A DNA stretch of 15,948 bases from Methylobacter sp. (lineage in GTDB: Bacteria; Pseudomonadota; Gammaproteobacteria; Methylococcales; Methylomonadaceae), in contig JALNYY010000101.1 of assembly GCA_023229605.1 (NCBI GenBank), positions 1-15,948 of the forward strand, in the 5' to 3' direction. The position numbers and the translations under genes were made by a program. Positions within the stretch are counted from its first letter, which is position 1; each line of letters opens with the position of its first letter. The notes below the pieces were generated by a model. It saw only the letters and a list, made by a program, of their open reading frames with translations. It did no database searches and was not told the origin of the DNA. Below, piece by piece: positions 7,413-14,554 of this stretch.

Positions 7413-8576
7413 ATGATGAATATCAGTCAGTTTCTCCGTTTCATTATCGTTGACCCGGTAAACTTAAGTATCAAGGGTAAGCTCCTTTCCGTTGTTTCCA
7501 GTTTCAGCGCTATTTTGATTATGGCGTTGCTCACGCAGAAATTAAGCATAATGGGCGTGGCCTACCCCATGATCGTTGCCTCGATGGGTGCTTCTGCCGT
7601 TATTCTATTTGTGATGCCGCATAGCCCGTTGGCGCAACCCTGGCCGTTTTTTGGCGGGCAGTTGATATCCGCTATTATCGGTGTCGCTTGTGCTCTGTGG
7701 ATTGCCGATACGGCAATAGCCTCGGCATGTGCCGTTGGGGGCAGTGTTTTTGCGATGCTGTTGCTGCGGTGTCTGCATCCTCCCGGTGCTGCGACGGCGA
7801 TTGCTCCGGTTCTGTCCGACGATCTTATTGGTTCTTTGGGTTACGGTTTTGTCCTGATGCCGGTGGGCCTGAATGTGGTGGTCTTGCTGGTTATTGCGAT
7901 AGTTATTAATCGCTGGGTGCTACGGCATGCGTATCCAACAGCTCCCGGCACTCAAAATATTATTGATAAACCTGTCCAAAAAACCGGCATTACGGATCAG
8001 GATTTGACGCTGGCGCTGGAGAACATGGATATGTTTATGGATGTTTCTCAAGGAGACCTGCGTAAACTGCTTACCGATGCAGAGGCGCAAAGCTTTAAAC
8101 GCTTTAAGGGTAATATCACCTGTGCGGATATTATGGTCAGGGATGTTCCGGCTGTTGAATACGGGACCGAAGTTGAGGAAGCCTGGAACATCATGCATAA
8201 GCAAAAACTCAAGGCCATGCCGGTCATTGATAGAGCCGGACGGGTGATTGGCATTATTACCTGGAATGACTTCTTTAAGTTTATCAACCTGAGTCCCTAT
8301 GAAAGTTTCCAGGATAAATTCCGGGCATTTATACGTCGTACCCCGGATGTTTCGACCGATAAACCGGAATCTATCGGTCACATGATGAGCAGTTCGGTTG
8401 TCGTACTGTCTGAAAGCACCCATATCGCCGATCTTATTTCATTGATGTCAGCCCAGGGCTATCGGCAAATTCCGATAATAAATAACGAAAATCGTCTGGT
8501 AGGCATGGTTTACCAGGCCAATTTAATCGCCGCACTTTATGATGAACAATTGGCCGCAGTGAGCAGTCAAGCATAG
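7413..8576 (+). CDS. HPP family integral membrane protein with two CBS domains
   Basis: The 387-residue protein has an N-terminal membrane domain of about four to five helices (residues about 25-170) containing the family signature LHPPGAATAI (HPP at 122-124). A linker and a tandem CBS pair follow (about 235-290 and 322-378, for example MPVIDRAGRVIGIITWNDF and IPIINNENRLVGMVY). CBS pairs bind adenine nucleotides and usually gate the attached domain. Some plant and cyanobacterial HPP proteins transport nitrite, so a CBS-gated anion transporter or channel is possible, but the substrate here is unknown. The start could be ATG 7413 or ATG 7416; GAGAGG at 7395-7400 is a little distant. TATACT at 7352-7357 is a plausible -10 element, but no good -35 accompanies it. 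No close partner gene is evident. Confidence 0.85.
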   Translation: MMNISQFLRFIIVDPVNLSIKGKLLSVVSSFSAILIMALLTQKLSIMGVAYPMIVASMGASAVILFVMPHSPLAQPWPFFGGQLISAIIGVACALWIADTAIASACAVGGSVFAMLLLRCLHPPGAATAIAPVLSDDLIGSLGYGFVLMPVGLNVVVLLVIAIVINRWVLRHAYPTAPGTQNIIDKPVQKTGITDQDLTLALENMDMFMDVSQGDLRKLLTDAEAQSFKRFKGNITCADIMVRDVPAVEYGTEVEEAWNIMHKQKLKAMPVIDRAGRVIGIITWNDFFKFINLSPYESFQDKFRAFIRRTPDVSTDKPESIGHMMSSSVVVLSESTHIADLISLMSAQGYRQIPIINNENRLVGMVYQANLIAALYDEQLAAVSSQA

Positions 8577-8615
8577 GGATAATGCAGACATCGTTCCTAT
8601 GGGCGAAGACGCGCC

Positions 8616-9227
8616 ATGCTGCTGATTTTCCGGTCAGGACGAAAGTTAAGTACAATACTCAATGCATCTATAAAGGCAGTTTTTTACTTTCCGGCGTTTA
8701 TTTTGATTATTAGAATTTCCCTGTTGCTGATTTTGGCTTCATTACCGGTGTTTTTATCGGTAGAGCTGTTGTTGTGGTTGGCTGTGCCGGGCTTGCCGGG
8801 CGTATTAACCACGCTGGGAACGGCCATGTTGTTAAGCGCGTTTGCGGCGTTGGCAATCGCCGGGTTACTAGGCGTTTCTAAAATACTCGTCCGCTCCGTT
8901 TTGGATTATTTTTCGGCCAAGCAGCGGACACAACGCCGGTTATGGTTTGCCGAGGCCAGACAGGATCAGGTCAAGCGGTTGTTTTATTTCAAAACGATGC
9001 AAATAAAGTACGTTAATGAACTGAACAAGAAACGCCTGTTAAAGCTTAATAATCGCAAGCACATTAAGGCCTTGTCCAGATCCATTGATCAGGATCTGCT
9101 GTTGAATAAAACGAAACTGCCGGAAACAACTTATCTGCAACTGCAACAAGACAACGCCCGCTATCGAGATCAGCAGGACATTGAATCGTTGTTAACGTTA
9201 CAGCAAAAAATATCCAATATTGTTTAG
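8616..9227 (+). CDS. Unrecognised membrane protein with two predicted transmembrane segments
   Basis: I do not recognise this 203-residue protein. Residues about 20-58 form one long or broken hydrophobic stretch, and residues about 66-92 a second. From about residue 98 to the end the sequence is highly charged and helical (rich in K, R, Q, L and N), probably a cytoplasmic stalk or coiled coil. There is no signal peptide cleavage site, no cysteine motif and no enzyme motif. The start ATG at 8616 is 39 bases after the HPP gene and has only a weak upstream purine stretch. The next gene begins 3 bases after its stop, so the two are likely made together. Base use resembles the neighbours, with no sign of recent transfer. 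Confidence 0.7.
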   Translation: MLLIFRSGRKLSTILNASIKAVFYFPAFILIIRISLLLILASLPVFLSVELLLWLAVPGLPGVLTTLGTAMLLSAFAALAIAGLLGVSKILVRSVLDYFSAKQRTQRRLWFAEARQDQVKRLFYFKTMQIKYVNELNKKRLLKLNNRKHIKALSRSIDQDLLLNKTKLPETTYLQLQQDNARYRDQQDIESLLTLQQKISNIV

Positions 9228-9230
9228 CGC

Positions 9231-9764
9231 ATGACTCTTTTAAAAAGCTGGGTTTTAAATATTATTCATCTGTTCCATTCGGTTAAAGATCAAAACCTGA
9301 AATGGCAGCAGGCCAATCAGGGCAGTCAGGCAAAGCTCAGACATGCCCGCGTCTTGGCCGAAAAAGCCCTGGAAGCCGAGTTAAAAAAGAAAAGCGTACA
9401 GCTGGAACACGATATAAGTTTGCTGAAGACCAAACATGACGCCGAACTGTCGATGTTCAGGACCAAGTGCAAGCAGGATGTTAAAGACTATAAACAGTAT
9501 CTGGCGGCTCTGGATCAACTTAAATCATCGATTCAGGCCAGTTATACCCATTTGCCCGAGGCGGTCGCCTTCACCATTCATCATCATGCGAAATATTTGC
9601 TGAATCAGATGTGGGAAGCGGAAGATTTCGAACAGAAAATGCAGCACGAGATGCAGTTAATCCGGTTTATGACGACCGTACATGAAGACGCACGGCTGCA
9701 TCTGGAAGGGGCGACGATGGAAAGCCTGCCGGAAAGAACGCTGAATTTGATTAAGCAACAATAA
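9231..9764 (+). CDS. Unrecognised coiled-coil protein
   Basis: This 177-residue soluble protein matches no family I know. Residues about 15-95 are almost continuously helical and charged (for example VLAEKALEAELKKKSVQLEH), consistent with a long coiled coil. The remainder is also mostly helical, with a His cluster (TIHHHAKY, about 115-122). There is no signal peptide or membrane segment. The start is 3 bases past the stop of the membrane protein gene, a coupled arrangement that suggests a membrane-anchored scaffold and its soluble partner. The gene ends just before an inverted-repeat element and converges on proS. Confidence 0.7.
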   Translation: MTLLKSWVLNIIHLFHSVKDQNLKWQQANQGSQAKLRHARVLAEKALEAELKKKSVQLEHDISLLKTKHDAELSMFRTKCKQDVKDYKQYLAALDQLKSSIQASYTHLPEAVAFTIHHHAKYLLNQMWEAEDFEQKMQHEMQLIRFMTTVHEDARLHLEGATMESLPERTLNLIKQQ

Positions 9765-9770
9765 AGATTG

Positions 9771-9851
9771 ATTCACCACGAAGAAAAGCCAAGATATAAA
9801 CTTCGTGTCTCGGCAATTGCTTCTGCATCCATGCAGTCGTTCGTGGTGAAT
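9771..9851. repeat. MITE-like 81-base inverted-repeat element
   Basis: ATTCACCACGAA (9771-9782) and its exact reverse complement TTCGTGGTGAAT (9840-9851) flank 57 bases. Inside, CTTCGTG (9801-9807) can also pair with CACGAAG (9777-9783), and TGCAT-CC-ATGCA (9824-9835) is a small internal dyad. It fills the space between the convergent coiled-coil gene and proS. CACCACGAAG-type termini are, as I recall, found on dispersed short repeats in various bacterial genomes. It has no coding capacity, and it may also serve as a two-way terminator. Confidence 0.6.
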
Positions 9852-9864
9852 AATTACCAATTTT

Positions 9865-11574
9865 TTAAGCCAACTTCGCCTTTAAAAAATCAATAATATC
9901 CGCAAACGGAATTTCCTCGTTTTCCTCAGCCGTCCTGGCCTTGTATTCAACCGTGCCGGAATCCAGGCCGCGATCGCCGACCACGATGCAATGCGGGATG
10001 CCGATCAGTTCCATGTCGGAAAACATAAAACCGGCGCGGACTTTTCTGTCGTCGAACAGCACATCGATTCCGGCAGCCAGCAAGTCTTTGTATAACTGTT
10101 CCGCAACTTCTTTCAGGCGTTCCGATTTGTGCATGTTCATCGGGCACAGCGCGACCTGGAAAGGCGCAAGATTGGTCGGCCAGATGATGCCTTTAGCGTC
10201 ATGGTTCTGTTCGATTGCGGCGGCGACGACGCGGGAAATGCCGATGCCGTAACAGCCCATAGTCATGATCTGGTTTTTGCCGTCTTCATTGCTGACGCCG
10301 GCGTTCATGGCTTCGCTGTATTTGGTGCCCAGCTGGAAAATATGGCCGACCTCAATGCCGCGGGCCAGCGTGATGCGGCCCTTGCCGTCCGGGCTGGGGT
10401 CGCCTTCAACCACCATGCGCAGGTCTGCAATGTGGTCAGGGACCGGCAAATCGCGCTCCCAGTTGACGCCTTTATAATGCTTGCCGTCCTGATTCGCGCC
10501 GCAAACGAAATCGGACATTAACATCACGCTACGGTCGGCAATGATCTTGATGTTCAAGCCTATCGGGCCGATAGAGCCGGGTTTGCAGTTGCAGGCGCCA
10601 AGGACTTGCTCATCGCCGGCGAATTCAAGCGGCGAGGCGATGCCGTCGATTTTTATCGCTTTAATATCATTAAGGTTGTGGTCGCCTCTTAACAGCAGCG
10701 CAACCAGCGTGTCTTCTTCGCCTTTAACGATCAGGGTCTTCAGGCATTGCGTGGCGGGGATGGTTAAAAAGCCGCAGACTTCTTCGATGCTGTGCTGGTT
10801 GGGCGTGTCAATCAGCGTCAAAGGTTCGGTGGCTGAGCCGCGAGTACCGGCGGGCGCTACCGCTTCGGCTTTTTCAACGTTGGCTGCATATTCGCTGTCG
10901 GTCGAGAAGGCGATCGCATCCTCGCCGGAATCGGCCAGTACATGGAATTCATGCGACACCGCGCCGCCGATGGAACCTGAATCGGCGACTACCGCGCGAA
11001 ACTTTAGACCTAAGTGGTTAAAAATGTTGGTATAGGCCTGATGCATCGCATCGTAGGTGTGCTGCAAGGATTCGTGATCCAAGTGAAAGGAGTAGGCGTC
11101 TTTCATGATGAATTCGCGCGAACGCATCACGCCGAAACGGGGGCGGATTTCATCGCGGAATTTGGATTGAATCTGGTAATAAGTGACCGGCAGCTGCTTG
11201 TAGCTTTTGATCTCGTTGCGCGCCAGGTCGGTAATGATCTCTTCGTGCGTGGGGCCTAAGCAAAAGTCGCGGTCGTGCCGGTCTTTTAAGCGCGCCAGTT
11301 CCGGGCCGTATTGTTCCCAGCGTCCGGTTTCCTGCCATAGTTCGGCGGGTTGCAGGCCGGGCATCAGCACTTCCAGCGCGCCGGTTTTTTCCATTTCGTC
11401 ACGGGTGATTTTTTCGACCTTGCGCATGACCCGCAGCCCCAAGGGTAACCAAGTGTAAAGACCGGCGGCCAGTTTGCGGATCAGGCCTGCGCGGATCATC
11501 AATTGATGGCTGGCTATTTCAGCATCGGCCGGTGTTTCTTTAACGGTATTGAGCGGGAATTGAGTGGTACGCAT
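9865..11574 (-). CDS. proS: Prolyl-tRNA synthetase, bacterial type
   Basis: This class II synthetase charges tRNA-Pro. The length of 569 residues is normal for the bacterial form that carries an inserted editing domain. The N-terminal segment includes LAAGLYTWLPLG (36-46). Motif 2 is in FRDEIRPRFGVMRSREF (139-155). The insertion domain that hydrolyses mischarged alanyl-tRNA lies at about 225-385. Motif 3 is GCYGIGISRVVAAAIEQ (440-456), and the C-terminal anticodon-binding domain includes VLFDDRKVRAGFMFSDMELIG. The ATG at 11574 has no clear Shine-Dalgarno sequence. A terminator-like hairpin lies in its upstream region. Confidence 0.97.
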   Translation of the reverse strand: MRTTQFPLNTVKETPADAEIASHQLMIRAGLIRKLAAGLYTWLPLGLRVMRKVEKITRDEMEKTGALEVLMPGLQPAELWQETGRWEQYGPELARLKDRHDRDFCLGPTHEEIITDLARNEIKSYKQLPVTYYQIQSKFRDEIRPRFGVMRSREFIMKDAYSFHLDHESLQHTYDAMHQAYTNIFNHLGLKFRAVVADSGSIGGAVSHEFHVLADSGEDAIAFSTDSEYAANVEKAEAVAPAGTRGSATEPLTLIDTPNQHSIEEVCGFLTIPATQCLKTLIVKGEEDTLVALLLRGDHNLNDIKAIKIDGIASPLEFAGDEQVLGACNCKPGSIGPIGLNIKIIADRSVMLMSDFVCGANQDGKHYKGVNWERDLPVPDHIADLRMVVEGDPSPDGKGRITLARGIEVGHIFQLGTKYSEAMNAGVSNEDGKNQIMTMGCYGIGISRVVAAAIEQNHDAKGIIWPTNLAPFQVALCPMNMHKSERLKEVAEQLYKDLLAAGIDVLFDDRKVRAGFMFSDMELIGIPHCIVVGDRGLDSGTVEYKARTAEENEEIPFADIIDFLKAKLA

Positions 11575-11597
11575 TGTATTTTAAGGAGCTGGACAAT

Positions 11598-11629
11598 AAA
11601 AAAACGGCTATTTTACAGATTTAATGCCG
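11598..11629 (-). terminator. Terminator-like hairpin upstream of proS
   Basis: On the minus strand CGGCATT and AATAGCCG form a 7-bp stem with a bulged A, followed directly by seven T residues (the A-run at 11598-11604 on the plus strand). It ends about 24 bases before the proS start. It may be a weak terminator for minus-strand transcripts or an attenuator in the proS leader. The stem is short, so confidence is low. Confidence 0.3.
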
Positions 11630-11748
11630 GTTTAGTCATTAATCAATTCAGAATGTTGATTTGTTGTCGCTATTTATTCCTGGCTGCTATTGACGAATAG
11701 GGTCTTTAACGTACTGTCCTTTTTATAACCCGGCATGGGGATCGTTAA

Positions 11749-11779
11749 CCATTTTCAAGAAAATGGAGATTCTCCATTT
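11749..11779. promoter_or_regulatory. Two overlapping, mutually exclusive palindromes
   Basis: CCATTTTCAAGAAAATGG (11749-11766) is a perfect 8-bp dyad around AA. AAATGGAGATTCTCCATTT (11761-11779) is a perfect 9-bp dyad around one T. They share AAATGG, so in RNA or single-stranded DNA the middle arm can pair with only one side at a time. Neither is followed by a T-run. An operator pair or an RNA switch are both possible. Confidence 0.5.
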
Positions 11780-11837
11780 GCGTCAGGCAAAGTGTTTGCT
11801 TATCAAGTTGGGTTTTATTGTTTCCTCTCTGCGTGTT

Positions 11838-11853
11838 ATTTTGTATACAAAAT
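11838..11853. promoter_or_regulatory. 16-base perfect palindrome, candidate operator of the response-regulator/corrinoid run
   Basis: ATTTTGTATACAAAAT is its own reverse complement and lies 18 bases before the ATG at 11872. The TTGTATACAA core resembles operators bound by GntR-family regulators. No such regulator is encoded in the window. The site could also overlap a -10 region. Confidence 0.5.
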
Positions 11854-11871
11854 TTTAGGTTCATCAAGCCC

Positions 11872-12930
11872 ATGCATAAAGGATTACCTTTGGAATATAC
11901 AGCGGATATTTTAATCGTCGATGATACGTTAGCAAACTTGCAGTTATTATCGACTCTTTTAAAAGAGGAGGGGTATAAAGTACGTCCTGCCAACAATGGC
12001 GCGATGGCATTACAAGCGGTCGCCGCAAAAAAACCGGACCTGATTTTGCTGGATATTAAGATGCCTGAAATGAGTGGGTATGAAGTTTGCGCGGCGTTAA
12101 AAGACAATCCGGAAACAAAAAACATTCCTGTGTTATTCATCAGCGCATTAAACGATGTTGCCGATAAAATCAAAGCTTTTAATGTAGGCGCTCTTGATTA
12201 TATTAATAAGCCTTTCCAATTTGAAGAAGTTAAAGCCCGCGTTGCCACGCATTTGCGATTAAAAGCCTATGAAGATGATATGGAAGCAAAAATAGCGCTA
12301 GGTATTCGTGAAATTGAGGAATTGAATCAGGAAATCATTGACACGCAGCAAGAGCTTATATTCACCATGGGGCAGATTTGCGAAACCCGTTCGCATGAGA
12401 CGGGACAGCATGTAAAGCGTGTCGCCGAGTATTCTTATTTATTGGCGAAATTATATGGCTTTGAAGACTTGGAACTAATGAAACAAGCCGCTTCCATGCA
12501 CGACATCGGCAAAGTCGCAATCCCGGACAGTATTTTGAATAAACCCGGTCAGCTGACCGCCGAAGAATGGGGCGTTATGAAAACACACAGCCATTTGGGT
12601 TACCAGATGCTCTGCATGTCGCAACGGCCGCTATTTAAGCTGGCGGCGACGATTACCCTGGAACATCATGAAAAATGGGACGGTAGCGGCTACCCCTCCG
12701 GCCTTAAAGGCGGTGAAATCAGTGTCGCAGGGCGTATTACGGCAATTGCCGATGTGTTTGATGCACTGGGCGCTATGCGCTGTTACAAGCCGTCGAAGAG
12801 TTTGGAAGAGATTTTAGCGATTTTTCAACAAGAAAAAGGCAGGCATTTTGATCCTGATATGGTTACGCTGTTTTTTGATCATCTGGATGGCTTTATCGCT
12901 ATTCGAAACAAATACGCGACACCAGAATAG
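11872..12930 (+). CDS. Response regulator with HD-GYP cyclic-di-GMP phosphodiesterase domain
   Basis: This 352-residue RpfG-like protein has an N-terminal receiver domain (about 11-130) with acidic residues D17 and D18, phosphoacceptor D61 in LDIKMPEMSG and K113. A helical linker (about 131-165) joins it to an HD-GYP domain. The HD-GYP motifs are all intact: HETGQH (175-180), HD at 210-211 in MHDIGKVAIPD, HHE at 265-267 and GSGYP at 271-275, then DVFDAL. Such enzymes hydrolyse c-di-GMP to pGpG or GMP when phosphorylated. I chose the ATG at 11872; a TTG at 11818 would add 18 residues that do not fit the family. The Shine-Dalgarno is weak (AGG at 11857). The next gene starts 9 bases after the stop. 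No histidine kinase is present in the window. Confidence 0.92.
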   Translation: MHKGLPLEYTADILIVDDTLANLQLLSTLLKEEGYKVRPANNGAMALQAVAAKKPDLILLDIKMPEMSGYEVCAALKDNPETKNIPVLFISALNDVADKIKAFNVGALDYINKPFQFEEVKARVATHLRLKAYEDDMEAKIALGIREIEELNQEIIDTQQELIFTMGQICETRSHETGQHVKRVAEYSYLLAKLYGFEDLELMKQAASMHDIGKVAIPDSILNKPGQLTAEEWGVMKTHSHLGYQMLCMSQRPLFKLAATITLEHHEKWDGSGYPSGLKGGEISVAGRITAIADVFDALGAMRCYKPSKSLEEILAIFQQEKGRHFDPDMVTLFFDHLDGFIAIRNKYATPE

Positions 12931-12939
12931 CCGGGCAAA

Positions 12940-14502
12940 GTGTTCATACTCTCGGTCGCCTTAAACCACCGGCACATTGCTGATATTCCGTTCGCATCGC
13001 CTTGCAACCTATTCAGCTTGCTGGCGACGTACGAGCATACGCGGGTGCGTTCGGCGTGCCAGGGTAAAGGCACCTGCGGCCTGTGTCTTGTGCGTATCGA
13101 CCAAGGCTCAGTCGGCGAATTGACTCAATACGAACAGAAGCATCTTAGCGCATCGCAAATCGCGCTAGGCATTCGTCTTGCCTGCCAAATAACGTTGTTT
13201 GATCACGTCAATGTTACGCTTATTAATCCGCTGGCTGTCGAGGCTCTGGACACGCTAAGCATTTGTTCGTCGCCGCCAACAGCTGATGCCCGCTATGCAG
13301 TGGCTGTGGATTTGGGCTCAACCCAATTACGCATCAGTCTTTGGGATAGCGTCCATCAACGGCGTATTGCGGGATATTGCGGGTTTAATCCGCAAGCCTG
13401 TTACGGTACGGACATACTTAATCGCTTAGCTGCGGCTACCGCTGATAGGGCCGCAGGGCCGGCGATGAGTGAATTGATACTGGACACGGTAGAGCGGGTG
13501 GTGACTGAGTGGATCGACACTAAAAACTTGACTGTTACGGAAATTCTGATTGTCGGCAATACCGCAATGTTGGCATTGTTGGCCGACAAGCATGCTGAGC
13601 AATTATTGCAACCCGCGTATTGGACGCAAGCCATCGATTGTTCTTTACACGTTTCAACATTACGGCAAACGCAAATTCCCATTGCGACTGTCCAGCCGGT
13701 AGCCGGTTTTGTCGGTTCGGATCTATTGGCCGGCTTATTGGCGGTGCGCTTAACAGACAGTCCAGGCAGTGCGTTGTTTATTGATTTCGGCACCAATACC
13801 GAAATAGCCTTATGGCATCGGCGCAAATTATGGCTCACTTCCGTTCCCGGCGGTCCCGCCTTTGAAGGTTGCGGCATTAGCTGCGGTGTTGCCGCTGAAC
13901 AAGGGGCGATAGGGCATGTTAATTATGATGCCGAGACAGGGGCGTTTCACGGTGCATTGATCGGCACATTGATTGAAACAAGCGAGATTAAAGGACTATG
14001 CGGTTCCGGTTTATGCGATGTGATGGCTTGTTTGCTGGCATCGGGACAGTTGAAAAAAAACGGTCGTTTTGCCGAAGCGGTTTCCGAATTGGAAATCGAA
14101 TTAGTCGACCTGCATTACCGTGTTACCGTTAAAAAACAGGATATTGATGTTTTTCAACGCGCCAAAGCGGCTACAGGCGCCGGTATCAGTAAGCTGCTTG
14201 ACATCGCAGGCGCGACATCGGCGGATTTAACACGGTTGTGTATCGCGGGATCGTTTGGCCGGTTTTTAAATATTCAACATGCTCAAGCGATAGGTTTATT
14301 ACCGGATTGTGCGCCTGAAAGAGTCGAATTGTGCGGTAATGCCGCGTTAATGGGTTGCGAACAATTACTTTCCAGCCCTAATCGTGATGAACAATTAAAT
14401 GAACTGAAACGCTATGTCGAAACGGTTAATTTGTCACAAGTCAGCGCGTATGAAGAGGTCTTTGTCGATAATCTTTATTTACAGCCGATGCGGTTAAACT
14501 GA
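12940..14502 (+). CDS. RACo-like [2Fe-2S]/ASKHA reductive activator of a corrinoid protein
   Basis: The 520-residue protein has an N-terminal ferredoxin-like domain whose cluster ligands would be C40, C46, C49 and C82 (CX5CX2C then C). A DUF4445/ASKHA ATPase-like region follows, with VAVDLGSTQLRISL (121-134), IVGNTAM (204-210), LFIDFGTNTEIAL (279-291), the GPAFEGCGISCG segment (305-316) and GLCGSGLCD (352-360). This is the layout of RACo and RamA-like activators, which use ATP and a low-potential electron to return Co(II) corrinoid to active Co(I). It is shorter than RACo proteins of about 600 or more residues, with little linker after the ferredoxin. The start is a GTG 9 bases after the response regulator, with a weak ribosome binding site. 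The corrinoid protein follows 52 bases after its stop and is the likely client. Confidence 0.85.
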   Translation: MFILSVALNHRHIADIPFASPCNLFSLLATYEHTRVRSACQGKGTCGLCLVRIDQGSVGELTQYEQKHLSASQIALGIRLACQITLFDHVNVTLINPLAVEALDTLSICSSPPTADARYAVAVDLGSTQLRISLWDSVHQRRIAGYCGFNPQACYGTDILNRLAAATADRAAGPAMSELILDTVERVVTEWIDTKNLTVTEILIVGNTAMLALLADKHAEQLLQPAYWTQAIDCSLHVSTLRQTQIPIATVQPVAGFVGSDLLAGLLAVRLTDSPGSALFIDFGTNTEIALWHRRKLWLTSVPGGPAFEGCGISCGVAAEQGAIGHVNYDAETGAFHGALIGTLIETSEIKGLCGSGLCDVMACLLASGQLKKNGRFAEAVSELEIELVDLHYRVTVKKQDIDVFQRAKAATGAGISKLLDIAGATSADLTRLCIAGSFGRFLNIQHAQAIGLLPDCAPERVELCGNAALMGCEQLLSSPNRDEQLNELKRYVETVNLSQVSAYEEVFVDNLYLQPMRLN

Positions 14503-14554
14503 TCTTTCATTTAAAAGTGCATTAACCAAACGGCTTACCTTAACTGAGAACTTT

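Larger units (their letters stand above)
11575..11871. other. Regulatory-looking intergenic region, proS / response regulator
   Basis: This divergent spacer has no supported gene. It holds the hairpin near proS, a run of overlapping palindromes at 11749-11779 and a 16-base perfect palindrome at 11838-11853. TTGGGT (11808-11813) and TTGTTT (11818-11823) are possible -35 elements, but no convincing -10 is correctly spaced. Confidence 0.55.

Noticed and set aside
9941..11259. Several plus-strand open frames of 80-164 codons opposite proS
   Set aside because: They lie antisense to an intact, conserved prolyl-tRNA synthetase and lack family features; they reflect its codon use.
11818..11871. TTG start adding 18 residues to the response regulator
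   Set aside because: The added residues are not receiver-domain-like, and the extension would read through the perfect palindrome at 11838-11853.
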